From: an uncultured Bacteroidales bacterium
GTDB lineage: Bacteria; Bacteroidota; Bacteroidia; Bacteroidales; Paludibacteraceae
Assembly: GCA_937885465.1 (NCBI GenBank)
Contig: CAKZZM010000178.1
Coordinates: 1 to 19,648, forward strand
DNA: 19,648 bases
Direction: 5' to 3'
Below, in pieces: positions 1 through 8,578 of the stretch (position 1 is the stretch's first letter; each line of letters starts with the position of its first letter). The notes under the pieces are model-generated. The model saw only the letters and a list, made by a program, of their open reading frames with translations. It was not told where the DNA came from and ran no database searches. The position numbers and the translations under genes were made by a program.

Positions 1-3000
1 GTCTCGACGATAACGCTATCGCCGTTCCAGCCTGCTATGGCGAGGGCTGTGGCAGAGGCGGTGTAGTCGATGGTTGCCGATCCTATTGTTGCCTTAGGCT
101 CCCAATAGGCAGTGAGTGTTACGGGGTGATTGACGAGGAAGGTTTCGCCTGCGGCAAACTCCCGCGACAGGGTCGTGCCCTCTATCGTGGCTTTCCAATA
201 GGTAAGTGTTGAGTCTTTGGTGAGTGTGGGTAAGGTGAGCGATGAACCGATAGAGGTCGAGCCGCTCATCTCGCTGCCTGCAGTCTTTTCTATAAGGTCG
301 TCCGTTGCTCCCGTATAATCTTTTACTCCTTCCCAATAGAGTGTTCCAGCCGCAGCCTGCTCGCAAGTGGTAGAGTAATCTGTCATATATTTGCCGCCGG
401 CGTTATTATTGCCGTTCTCAGAGGCAAAGAGTGCATATAGAGTTGTATCGTGGTCAATATCTGTTAGGGCACCGTCTTCCGACACCATCGAAGCCTCTGC
501 CGTTGTCTGCTTCAGTGTTTCTACCATAGCATCAGCCCAGCCGGAGAACACCTTCTCGCAACCGTCGTAAGCAGCAGCATACGAAGTTACGCTACCGTCT
601 GTAGCAATGACCGAATGTTCCTCTACATAACCGCCATCGCCGGCAGGCACCATATAATGCACCTCAGACATATCCGGACACCAGGCAAGAGCATCCGAGA
701 GGCTATAAGCCTGCTTTTCTGCCCAGATGGCGTAGTAGGTCTTGCCTGTTGCTCCATATTCGGTTGTTCCGCCGGTTGTTACCGTCGGCGAGCCGTTTAT
801 TGTGCCGTTGCTATTGAAGTTATCGCTGCTCTTCTCTACCCACCCGACGAAGTAATAATGCGTGTCGGCGCAACCCTCTTCATCGTCCTCCGGCTCGTCG
901 GCGTTAGTGAGCGTCGGCACCGTATATTCGCCGGCAGCGTAGGTGATACCTTTCTTCGGGTCGCTACTATTCACGCTCAAGACACCCGTTGGTAGCGGTG
1001 ATGCTACTACCTTACCGTGCATACGGTCGATAAGCGTATCACGGAAGGTCGTTACGTCCACACTCACCGTTATCGGGTGCGCCGGCATAGAGAACGCTGC
1101 AGGGGTGAGCGAGGTGCTGTCAGCACCGAGTAAGGCAGCGGTTACATTCTCAGAGGTGGTGGTGTTAGATATCGTCCAATGATTGAAGCGATAACCGTTC
1201 GACGATACAGATGACGACAGCATAACCGCCTTGCCCTCACAACGGGAAGTGTGAGAGGTGGTTATCGTTCCGCCTTCCACCGCTGTTCCCGATTTCGACA
1301 CGCCGCTTATAGCATATTGAAGGCAGAACTGAGACATATACTCTGGCACCAGGACAGACGAATAATAGATAGTTATATTCTTCAACTTGTAAGCGGCATT
1401 ATCATCACCTTTTATAATAAAATATTCGGTGTTTGCAGGGAAGTTATAGATATACTTCGAATCGCTTGTGCCTTCATCCGTTATGGCAGAGCCGCTGATG
1501 GTGTTTGCAGCCGAACCGGCATAGACCGGCACATTAGATGTGGCATTAAATTTCTCAATCTCTATCCTAAGTATCTTGCTCATCGCCGAACTATTATATA
1601 TATATCCGAACGCCGTGGGATCTTTCTTAAATTGCAAGTATGCTTCCGAGTATAGTGTCTGCTTACAAACATAGTGATACTTAATATCTTTCCCGTTTTT
1701 CGTAATCGTTTGTTCGGAAGCGGGGTGACTTGTGTTTGTTATGTCCACACCCGGTACTATTTCTGCCTTATACATATTAGTATAAACGGCGTAGTAGATT
1801 TTTTCGGCATTAATAACAGGCGAGCCGCTAACTATAGCAGGCTCTGCTGTCTGCGCGGCGAAGTCGGTATCTGACCACCCCCAGAAATTAGGATAATCGT
1901 CATCGGGTAGTTTCATGCTCTGCGATTCCATGGCGTCCGCCAGTTCGCTTGCCGTCGGCATGGTTACCGCCTCGCTCTGATACACATCCTGAGTCAGATC
2001 GGTCACCACCTCACCATTAACCTTAAAATAGACTTTCACCTGCTCAGCATCCACATAGTTAATAACCACAGACACACTGCCCGTCGGGCTGATAATCGTA
2101 TGTGTGCCATCGCAGTTATCTCTTAACTCGGCATTAGTGGTCGTGAAAGTGTAGGTCTTGCGAGTGTTTGGTGTTACCGTTATCACAGCCCCCGACACGG
2201 AGTAACTGCCGTAATCAGGATTACTTCCCTCGCTCACGCTCAGCGAATATACATTAATCTTCTGCGCTGCATTAACCTCATTATCACACAAGGTATAACT
2301 GATGGCGAAGTCTTGATTAGTGCCTACCTCCAGGGCTGCCGACGAATAGGTTATGTCGCCCGTTACCTCTTCTTCCGCATCGTCAGACATAGTGGCTGTC
2401 ACTACCATTCCCGTTGCATCGAAGGTCTCGCCTGCCACATAATTGACTTTCGTAGGAGCAGTGGTGATAGCGATACTCTCTACACCATTGGTATAGAACG
2501 AGCGTGCCTCGCTATACCCCGTGCCGTGGCGATTAACAGCATAGGTACGCACAAAATATTGAGTGCCTGCCGTCAGTCCCGTGATATCGTACGTAAACTC
2601 CTCATCGGTCTCTATAACATCGCTGACCGTATATTTACCTGTATTGCTATCCGTCGTCGGGCTGCTTGTTGTGCCCCAAACAAAGCCGTATTCCCTAATA
2701 TTGCACCCCTCACCCAAACCGATACTCTCGAGACCTTCGGTGGCGGTAACAGTAGCCCCCGTGCAGGTGACTGCTGTAACGGCAGGAGTAGCATTGAAGG
2801 TGGCATCAGCATCGCAAGAAGCGCAAGAGGTAACATAGCCCGATGGCTGCACTTGGCGGTAGATATAAATATCACTCTGACCACTTTCATAGCAAGAGAA
2901 TATATTATTGACATTGTTATACCGCATAGTATTCCTTCCTGTGATATTGGCAACTACAGAAGCTACACCTGAATTGTCTGCCGAAATAGTGAATTTTGTT

Positions 3001-6000
3001 TTGTCATCCGTATTAGTTGCAGACAATGTCAAATAATTGTTGCTCGTTCCGCCTGATGCCTGCAAGTATTTGTCTGCCACTATATCTTTGATATTAAAAT
3101 AGGTGCTGTTAGCCTCTAACTGCAGCAGATAGATAACGGCATCCGACTCTTTCTCTGCCAAAGTAGGCTCATAGATGACGCTTCCCGCAGATATTGTTAC
3201 GGCAACCTGTGCACGGTTATTGCTGTTTTGCTTTGAGAGCGCATACGCACTACCCGATGTACCCGCACTGACAATCAGTATCTTATCGCCGTCAGCCAAA
3301 GCGGTGGAAGACGATTTCACCAACTCGTACTTATTCACCCCGTCTGCAAAGACTGCGTAGAAAGTAACATCACTCGTTATTGTCGGTGACTCCTGCTCTG
3401 TGGTGAATAGTCCCGCCGGTTCTGTATCGGTAGATCCGTCAATAGCCGCATTGCGCCAACCGGCGAAGCGTTTTCTATCGTCGCATGCCGCCGCTGTCGG
3501 GGTTGTCGGGAGAGCGGTTATCTTACTGCCGTACTGCACCGCCGTTGTCGGCGTGCCGTGTCCTGTGTTCCAGTTATCACCATTGACCGACCATGTTATC
3601 CGTCGCGGCTTATAAAACACAGCCTTCACTGCCACATTCCCCGTCACGGTACCTGTCAGTGAGGTGCTGAGGCTGCTTGCGTTGGCGAGAGTCGTGCCGC
3701 TCGCAGTGGTCAGGGTCCACTGCTTGAACTTATAAAGACTTCCCCCCACGCTCGCCGTCAGCGTCCTGCCCGAAGCCGAAGCAGTAACCCCTTCGGCACT
3801 GATACTATTGCCGTCCTCGTCCTCTATGCTCACCGCTACATCATACACTGTCACTGCCGTCGTAGCGGTGAAACCGCCGTCGGTGGTCGTACAGGTAACA
3901 GTAGAAGAGCCTTGTGCCACACCCGTTACTACACCTAATTCCGACACCGTTGCTTTGGTCGTGGCACTCGATGTCCAACTGACGGTTTTATCTGTGGTAT
4001 TTTCAGGCGTGACCGTCGGAGTGATAGTGAAACTCTCACCCACTACGATAGCCTTACTCGTCGGGCTGACACTGACCCCCGTGGCGTTAATAGTAGAAGC
4101 AGTTATCGTTACCACCATCTCATCATCCTGCTCGCAAGTCGTGCCGTTGAGGTCTTGATGCGCCTTAACGGTCACAGTACCCATAGCTGTCGGGGTTAGT
4201 GTCGAACCGGCAATGGTAGCACTACCCGTGCCGTTCACCACCGACCAACTGACGGCACCGCCGTTGCCGCCCGTTGATGTCAGCGACAGAGTAGCGTCTA
4301 AGGCAACCGACGCACTGCTCGTGATACTCAACGCGCTGACCGGCGTAGAGCAACACATAGTCTTATAGTCGGAGTACGAGATTGGAGTGGTGTATTTATA
4401 AAGTTGAATGGCTTGTTGAGTATTCTTATAGAAACGGAACCGGTTTTGTCCTGAAGAGGAATTATAGCGTAGTACAACATAAGTACCACTACTGTTTCCC
4501 GTGCCTTGTAAGACGAAATCTCCGGAACCTGAAATAGTCATTGAATACACGGCTGCCAGGGTAGTACTTTCGCTCAATCCGTTATCATACAAACTCTGAT
4601 TGATATATTTACCGCTTGCACTCTTCACATATTTGTTCGTCACATCAATAGTAAATTTTGCAGCATTTGTTTTGCTGTTCGCGGCAATCTTACTATCTGC
4701 AATCGTTACATGCAATGTGTCACCCGCAGCATCAAGTGTACTTAATCCTCCATTGAAAATCACACTTCCGGTCTCATATACTATCAAGTAATCGCCGTTG
4801 GTGATATCAGCCGTAGAAGTAACCTTGCCATAATAGGGTGTACCGACAGTCCTCGTTACATAGACCGCCCTGAAGGTTATATCCTCCGTTATCTCAGTGC
4901 TTCTCCCGCTGAAATCGGCGTTCTTCAAGAGTACGGCCGGAGCATCATAACCATCATTGGTCCACTCCGTTGCCATAGAGTTACTCCAACCGGCGAACAT
5001 ATTTTCGCACGCTCCGAGGGCATCATCGGCAGGGTCTGTCGGGGGAGTCAATGCACTCCACAGCGTACCGCGTTTGACGCTCGTTGTCGGACTGCCCGTT
5101 GAATATGTACTGCCGCCTTTTAACCAAGAGATAGTAATCGGTTTATAATATTCTGCTATAATAGTTACGTTCCCTGTGGGTGTACCGGTGAGTGAGGTAC
5201 TGAGGCTGCTTGCCGAAGCGATGGCTGTACCTGCGGCTGTGCCGTATTTCCACGTTTTGAACTTATAAAGACTCTCGTTTTCGTTTGCGGTGAGCGTTCT
5301 GCCGGTAGCCGAAGCCGTCGGGCCGCTCACGATAGCAGTGCCGTCCTCATCGGTCATCTGCACGGTCACCGAATAGACATTGATACTCTGTGCTGAAGGT
5401 GTGGTCTTGCCGTTCCAAGTGATAGAGACGGAGGTGTTACTCGTGCTGAGCACAGTGCCGGCCGCAGGCGAGAGTGTGAAAGCCCCCTCGTTTCCCGTGA
5501 ACGCTATATCGCGGGTGGAGGCGTCGCTATAGGTGGCGGTGATAACTAATCCTGCGGCGGAGAGTATCTCTCCCTCAAGATACTTAACCTTCGTCGGGGC
5601 AGTCTTGATGGCTATACTGCTCAGCGACACACTCGTCACCGAACCCGATACCGCCACTGTCTTCTGCGCGGCACTGCCGCCGCTGATAGTGATATCTCCG
5701 CTATAATCGGCTACGGCTTTACCACTCGCGAGTCTCACCCACACATTAGTAGCAGAGAGCGTACCGTCTGCGGGCAACGACACACTGCCGGCGAAGCCCG
5801 TAGTAGCACTCGTCTTGCTCACCTCAAAGTGGTCCGGAGCAGTAACGGTCAAGGCACCCGTCAGCCCTGCCCCGCTCACCGTGAATAGTTGCGCCGTACT
5901 CGGTCCGCTACTGACAGAGTAGTCTAAATCGGCAATTGTTGCCACGGAAGTGGTGATTGTCGGCACGACATTACCCGACAGCTCTTCTTCCTTATCACAG

Positions 6001-7589
6001 TACCCGCTTTTGGGTGCGGCTATAACCTTGAAGTCGTAGGTCGAGCCCTCCGCGAGCCCCGTGATAGTGGTTGTGCGCCGGTCATTAACTGCGTCATCAT
6101 CACTGTCGTAATTCGTCTGTGTACCGTTCCAAGAGGTGTAGGCACCCGCAGGCGACAACTTGTACTTAACCACCCAAGCGGCAGTATCGGTATTAGCGAG
6201 CAGATCCCAACTGAGCACGGCATCCCCGCTGTCCCACGAAACCGACCCGTTTATGGCCGCCACCTCATTGCAACAAACCGTCGCATAGTCGGAGTATTCG
6301 TAGATGGTGGTGTTTTTGTAAAGATATATCTTCCCGCCATCGCCATAATTAGAATGGTTTTTAGTAGTGTAAGCTCTCCAAGTATCACCAGAACCATATG
6401 TAGCACAATAATTGTCGTGAGTTGCATCTTTCATTGCGAAAGCAGGGGCTGCATCATTTAGTTCGAATGTCCATGTATCTGGGGTTGTATTAACTCTTAT
6501 CGATGTACCAGTTCCACTAATAGAATATAGATAATTACCTGTGAGACTTTTTATCGTTACTGCACTGCCGCTGACGGTGAAGTTCCACTTCATTGCATCT
6601 GTTACAGTACTTTTTATCTTTCCGTCAGTGATTGTCATACCTCCTCCTTTGGAAGGTCCACCGGAGGTTACTTTTGCATTAGGCAGATAAAAATTGTTAT
6701 TGACGATAACATATTGTCCATTTGTTATTGATTCCAAGTCAGGGACCAACCCCCACTCTGTACCTATGGAATCGGCATTGACAAAGACGGCGTAGAAAGA
6801 GGTGTCTTGCGTGATGAGGGGCGAGGCGGTAGCGGTTTTGAATAGAACAGCGGGGGCATCCTCCGAGTCCTCATAATCGGCAACGTTCGTCCACCCGACG
6901 AATGTTTTCCCCTCGAAGCAACCCGCCGGCGACGGCACTGTAGGTAAGGTGGATACCTTATTTCCTGCTGTTAAGTTAGTAGTCGGGCTACCGGTTGAAT
7001 AAGCCGCTCCATTAACATACCACGCCACAGTGCAAGTAGGATCAATATAGGTATAGGAGATAAAATAACACTTGACACCTTTACTTATCCCTGTAACGGT
7101 AACAGTCAAAGTATCACTACCCGTTGAGGATGTGTTGCTTATTGTTACATCGTTTGTGGTGCTTAAAGCCCCTGTACCGACTGATGTATTACCGACCTTG
7201 AGCGTTACAGTTCCCGCTGTACCAGTGAACCCGCCAAACTTCGCACTAAAAGAAGTTATGTTCCTCGAACTTGGCAACTTGACTCCAAAGGTAATGCTCG
7301 TTGCCGGACTGCCGCTTGAACCTACTTGATAATACGAAGTATTTGACGTAAAGGAAGAGGTACCTGCCGTATTAACATACCAAGTGTTACCTTGACTATC
7401 ATTGCCATTAACAGATGCGCTACTGATTTTAGTTGCAGAAGAGTTGAAATTTATGGTGGCAGTAGTTTCTGTTCCCCACGCTTTAATACTTGTAAGCGCA
7501 AGTAACAATAATGTTGAAACGCCCAAAACAAAATGTCTGAGAACGTTTGGTAGTGGAGAACGTCTCCGAGAAAGGGAATAAGATATCAT
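1..7589 (-). CDS. Giant secreted modular protein (InlB-B-like and Ig-like/FN3-like repeats), partial at its C-terminus
   Basis: One open frame runs from the ATG at 7587-7589 off the left edge, giving about 2529 codons; I checked the frame at several points and at the window start. Residues 1-38 look like a signal peptide: a basic stretch with SRRRSP, a hydrophobic core (FVLGVSTLLLLALTSI), then KAWG. The rest is extracellular-type sequence rich in Ser, Thr and Gly. Modules with NG...YSTGSPTT, FVGWT and FYAVF motifs occur near residues 190-270, 815-900, 1330-1410 and 1850-1935, resembling InlB B / Listeria-Bacteroides repeats. Sections ending in YSDY..(V/M)CC recur near residues 435 and 1080, interspersed with bacterial Ig-like (Big_2-type) segments (SVSPTSKAIVVGE) and an FN3-like segment (ITGLTAGTQYFVRTYAVN). 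It is probably surface-exposed or secreted; ligand and anchoring are unknown because the C-terminus is missing. The start is supported by the signal peptide. Part of the N-terminal basic region is repeat family A sequence. Confidence 0.85.
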   Translation of the reverse strand, partial: MISYSLSRRRSPLPNVLRHFVLGVSTLLLLALTSIKAWGTETTATINFNSSATKISSASVNGNDSQGNTWYVNTAGTSSFTSNTSYYQVGSSGSPATSITFGVKLPSSRNITSFSAKFGGFTGTAGTVTLKVGNTSVGTGALSTTNDVTISNTSSTGSDTLTVTVTGISKGVKCYFISYTYIDPTCTVAWYVNGAAYSTGSPTTNLTAGNKVSTLPTVPSPAGCFEGKTFVGWTNVADYEDSEDAPAVLFKTATASPLITQDTSFYAVFVNADSIGTEWGLVPDLESITNGQYVIVNNNFYLPNAKVTSGGPSKGGGMTITDGKIKSTVTDAMKWNFTVSGSAVTIKSLTGNYLYSISGTGTSIRVNTTPDTWTFELNDAAPAFAMKDATHDNYCATYGSGDTWRAYTTKNHSNYGDGGKIYLYKNTTIYEYSDYATVCCNEVAAINGSVSWDSGDAVLSWDLLANTDTAAWVVKYKLSPAGAYTSWNGTQTNYDSDDDAVNDRRTTTITGLAEGSTYDFKVIAAPKSGYCDKEEELSGNVVPTITTSVATIADLDYSVSSGPSTAQLFTVSGAGLTGALTVTAPDHFEVSKTSATTGFAGSVSLPADGTLSATNVWVRLASGKAVADYSGDITISGGSAAQKTVAVSGSVTSVSLSSIAIKTAPTKVKYLEGEILSAAGLVITATYSDASTRDIAFTGNEGAFTLSPAAGTVLSTSNTSVSITWNGKTTPSAQSINVYSVTVQMTDEDGTAIVSGPTASATGRTLTANENESLYKFKTWKYGTAAGTAIASASSLSTSLTGTPTGNVTIIAEYYKPITISWLKGGSTYSTGSPTTSVKRGTLWSALTPPTDPADDALGACENMFAGWSNSMATEWTNDGYDAPAVLLKNADFSGRSTEITEDITFRAVYVTRTVGTPYYGKVTSTADITNGDYLIVYETGSVIFNGGLSTLDAAGDTLHVTIADSKIAANSKTNAAKFTIDVTNKYVKSASGKYINQSLYDNGLSESTTLAAVYSMTISGSGDFVLQGTGNSSGTYVVLRYNSSSGQNRFRFYKNTQQAIQLYKYTTPISYSDYKTMCCSTPVSALSITSSASVALDATLSLTSTGGNGGAVSWSVVNGTGSATIAGSTLTPTAMGTVTVKAHQDLNGTTCEQDDEMVVTITASTINATGVSVSPTSKAIVVGESFTITPTVTPENTTDKTVSWTSSATTKATVSELGVVTGVAQGSSTVTCTTTDGGFTATTAVTVYDVAVSIEDEDGNSISAEGVTASASGRTLTASVGGSLYKFKQWTLTTASGTTLANASSLSTSLTGTVTGNVAVKAVFYKPRRITWSVNGDNWNTGHGTPTTAVQYGSKITALPTTPTAAACDDRKRFAGWRNAAIDGSTDTEPAGLFTTEQESPTITSDVTFYAVFADGVNKYELVKSSSTALADGDKILIVSAGTSGSAYALSKQNSNNRAQVAVTISAGSVIYEPTLAEKESDAVIYLLQLEANSTYFNIKDIVADKYLQASGGTSNNYLTLSATNTDDKTKFTISADNSGVASVVANITGRNTMRYNNVNNIFSCYESGQSDIYIYRQVQPSGYVTSCASCDADATFNATPAVTAVTCTGATVTATEGLESIGLGEGCNIREYGFVWGTTSSPTTDSNTGKYTVSDVIETDEEFTYDITGLTAGTQYFVRTYAVNRHGTGYSEARSFYTNGVESIAITTAPTKVNYVAGETFDATGMVVTATMSDDAEEEVTGDITYSSAALEVGTNQDFAISYTLCDNEVNAAQKINVYSLSVSEGSNPDYGSYSVSGAVITVTPNTRKTYTFTTTNAELRDNCDGTHTIISPTGSVSVVINYVDAEQVKVYFKVNGEVVTDLTQDVYQSEAVTMPTASELADAMESQSMKLPDDDYPNFWGWSDTDFAAQTAEPAIVSGSPVINAEKIYYAVYTNMYKAEIVPGVDITNTSHPASEQTITKNGKDIKYHYVCKQTLYSEAYLQFKKDPTAFGYIYNSSAMSKILRIEIEKFNATSNVPVYAGSAANTISGSAITDEGTSDSKYIYNFPANTEYFIIKGDDNAAYKLKNITIYYSSVLVPEYMSQFCLQYAISGVSKSGTAVEGGTITTSHTSRCEGKAVMLSSSVSSNGYRFNHWTISNTTTSENVTAALLGADSTSLTPAAFSMPAHPITVSVDVTTFRDTLIDRMHGKVVASPLPTGVLSVNSSDPKKGITYAAGEYTVPTLTNADEPEDDEEGCADTHYYFVGWVEKSSDNFNSNGTINGSPTVTTGGTTEYGATGKTYYAIWAEKQAYSLSDALAWCPDMSEVHYMVPAGDGGYVEEHSVIATDGSVTSYAAAYDGCEKVFSGWADAMVETLKQTTAEASMVSEDGALTDIDHDTTLYALFASENGNNNAGGKYMTDYSTTCEQAAAGTLYWEGVKDYTGATDDLIEKTAGSEMSGSTSIGSSLTLPTLTKDSTLTYWKATIEGTTLSREFAAGETFLVNHPVTLTAYWEPKATIGSATIDYTASATALAIAGWNGDSVIVE
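7541..7570 (-). repeat. Family A repeat inside the signal-peptide coding region
   Basis: On the minus strand this is CTCGGAGACGTTCTCCACTA followed by the start of a second copy (CCAAACGTTC). It lies at codons 7-17 of the giant protein and is read as SRRRSPLPNV, which is the basic n-region of the signal peptide. The left arm of the first copy has degraded, so the hairpin is incomplete here. Confidence 0.8.
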
Positions 7590-7605
7590 AAATTTAGTTT
7601 TTATA

Positions 7606-7871
7606 GCCGAATAATATTCGGCGGAATTGACAACGCTTTTTGTTACGGTATTGCCGAATAATATTCGGCGGAATTGACAACGCTTTTTGTTATGGTATTG
7701 CCGAATAATATTCGGCGGAATTGACAACACTTTTTGTTATGGTATTGCCGAATAATATTCGGCGGAATTGACAACGCTTTTTGTTGCGGGATTGCCGAAT
7801 AATATTCGGCGGAATTGACAACGCTTTTGTTATGGTATTGCCGAATAATATTCGGCGGAATTGACAACGCT
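7606..7871. repeat. Six-copy tandem array of family B (47-bp units)
   Basis: Units start at 7606, 7653, 7700, 7747, 7794 and 7840. Spacing is 47 bp, except 46 bp between the last two. Each starts with the perfect palindrome GCCGAATAATATTCGGC (8-bp arms), then GGAATTGACAACGCT, then a spacer of the form TTTTGTTATGGTATT. The sixth copy lacks the spacer and runs directly into family A. Read on the minus strand the core is open in all three frames, so the overlapping long open frame (7643-7954) is a by-product of the repeats, not evidence of a gene. The array sits in the leader of the giant secreted-protein gene, ending about 16 bp upstream of its start codon. Confidence 0.95.
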
Positions 7872-7877
7872 ACCGTT

Positions 7878-7956
7878 GAACGCTCGGAGGCGTTATCCAC
7901 TATTGAACGCTCGGAGGCGTTATCCACTATTGAACGCTCGGAGGCGTTATCCACTA
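7878..7956. repeat. Three tandem family A repeats (27-bp spacing)
   Basis: Copies at 7878-7902, 7905-7929 and 7932-7956 are identical in their 25-bp core. They carry the variant GTTATCCACTA where other copies have GTTCTCCACTA. Each has the stem GAACGC / GCGTTA-side arm around the loop TCGGAG. In the minus direction they encode 9-residue units of the form VDNASERSI, but no convincing gene uses this here. They follow the family B array directly. The stretch from 7957 to 8030 shows no further gene or recognisable signal. Confidence 0.9.
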
Positions 7957-8030
7957 AAGCGGCTGCGACAAACGGGGCGGCTTCATAGAACCTGCGGGGA
8001 TGTTGATCCGGTTAAATTTAATAAAACGCA

Positions 8031-8060
8031 AAAAGGCTAACCCAATTAGGTTAACCTTTT
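8031..8060 (-). terminator. Rho-independent-type terminator (possibly bidirectional)
   Basis: Arms AAAAGGCTAACC (8031-8042) and GGTTAACCTTTT (8049-8060) pair with one mismatch around a 6-nt loop. Read on the minus strand the stem ends in a T-run followed by GCG. It overlaps the stop codon of the small ORF at 8051-8302, so it closes that transcription unit before the giant gene. The symmetrical A/T tails mean it could also act on plus-strand transcription. Confidence 0.75.
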
Positions 8061-8302
8061 AACATTTTACTGTCCGAACGCTCGGAGACACCATAACAAA
8101 GTACCGCTTGCGCTAAGTACGAAGTAGATGTTCTCCACATTTTCTCAGAAAAGGGCAAAATAGCGTTGCTTATGAACGTTCGGAGACGTTCTCCACTATT
8201 GCACACTTCGGCGAGCACTCTCTTTTCCTCACACTTATCGCTGTGCTCCTGCACAATAAAAGGAAAAACGCATCCCAAAATATGTTTAAGAATGAGTGTC
8301 AT
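8051..8302 (-). CDS. Small hypothetical ORF (83 aa) containing repeat-derived segments
   Basis: I do not recognise this protein. It starts with a hydrophobic stretch (TLILKHILGCVFPFIV) and continues into a charged segment (EHSDKCEEKRVLAEV). From about residue 34 it is partly repeat-derived: a full family A copy is read as SGERLRTF, a family D copy as STSYLAQAVLCYG, and a half family A copy as VSERSDS. It has a good promoter about 75 nt upstream of the ATG and a terminator overlapping its stop, so this stretch is probably transcribed. Whether it makes a protein is uncertain: it could be a remnant whose 3' part was replaced by repeats, or a non-coding transcript. Confidence 0.4.
   Translation of the reverse strand: MTLILKHILGCVFPFIVQEHSDKCEEKRVLAEVCNSGERLRTFISNAILPFSEKMWRTSTSYLAQAVLCYGVSERSDSKMLKG
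8076..8198. repeat. Family A (half and full copy) and family D cluster
   Basis: This small cluster holds a truncated family A copy at 8076-8089 (GAACGCTCGGAGAC), a family D copy at 8101-8126 (GTACCGCTTGCGCTAAGTAC then GAAGTA), and a full family A copy at 8174-8198 with the T-A stem pair (GAACGT...ACGTTC). All lie inside the 83-aa open frame on the opposite strand without introducing a stop. Confidence 0.85.
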
Positions 8303-8376
8303 TAACCGTTGTTCGTTCTAAACATATTGCCGAGATAAGAAAAAACAGACTAATACCCTTACCTGACAAAACTACG

Positions 8377-8408
8377 CAAAAGTACTACAAATTTCTTAAA
8401 TAGCCAAA
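8377..8408 (-). promoter_or_regulatory. Bacteroidetes-type promoter (TTTG-N20-TACTTTTG)
   Basis: On the minus strand, TTTG (8405-8408) is followed after exactly 20 nt by TACTTTTG (8377-8384), matching the Bacteroidetes -33/-7 consensus TTTG / TAnnTTTG. Transcription would begin near 8370 and run through the 83-aa ORF to the terminator at 8031-8060. A second TAnnTTTG match (8367-8374) lacks a correctly spaced upstream box. Confidence 0.7.
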
Positions 8409-8468
8409 CTCCATTCTCAAAAATATTTCACTAATTTTATTTTGCAAAATTGAGATTACAAAATTAAA

Positions 8469-8575
8469 GTACCGCTTACGCTATGTACGAAGTACGAAAG
8501 AGGCGTTCTCCACTATTTGAGAGACGGTGGAAAACACCATCTCTACCGCCAGACGCTCGGAGGCGTTCTCCACTA
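8469..8575. repeat. Composite D-A-C-A repeat block downstream of pdxB
   Basis: In order: family D at 8469-8494, a half family A copy ending at about 8515, family C hairpin at 8520-8544 (AGAGACGGTG, GAAAA loop, CACCATCTCT, one mismatch), and a family A copy at 8551-8575. The block ends 3 bp before the pdxB stop codon at 8579-8581. The A-C-A order with the same linkers recurs inside pdxB at 8936-9020. The rest of the 8303-8578 gap holds only the promoter and AT-rich sequence. Confidence 0.9.
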
Positions 8576-8578
8576 TTG

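Noticed and set aside
615..4158. Several plus-strand open frames of 60-219 codons
   Set aside because: They are antisense shadows of the giant minus-strand gene, whose frame is continuous with consistent protein modules.
7606..7871. TTGACA in each family B unit as a sigma70 -35 box
   Set aside because: The motif is an internal part of the repeat, a suitable -10 at the right distance is absent, and Bacteroidetes promoters use TTTG / TAnnTTTG.
7643..7954. 103-aa minus-strand open frame made of repeated peptides
   Set aside because: It consists only of family A and B units. The 47-bp spacing shifts the reading frame from unit to unit, giving three alternating peptides, which is expected from stop-free repeats and not from a selected protein.
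7606..7956. CRISPR array
   Set aside because: Units are tandem with near-identical spacers of 15 bp or less, no variable spacers of 30-40 bp exist, and no cas gene is nearby.
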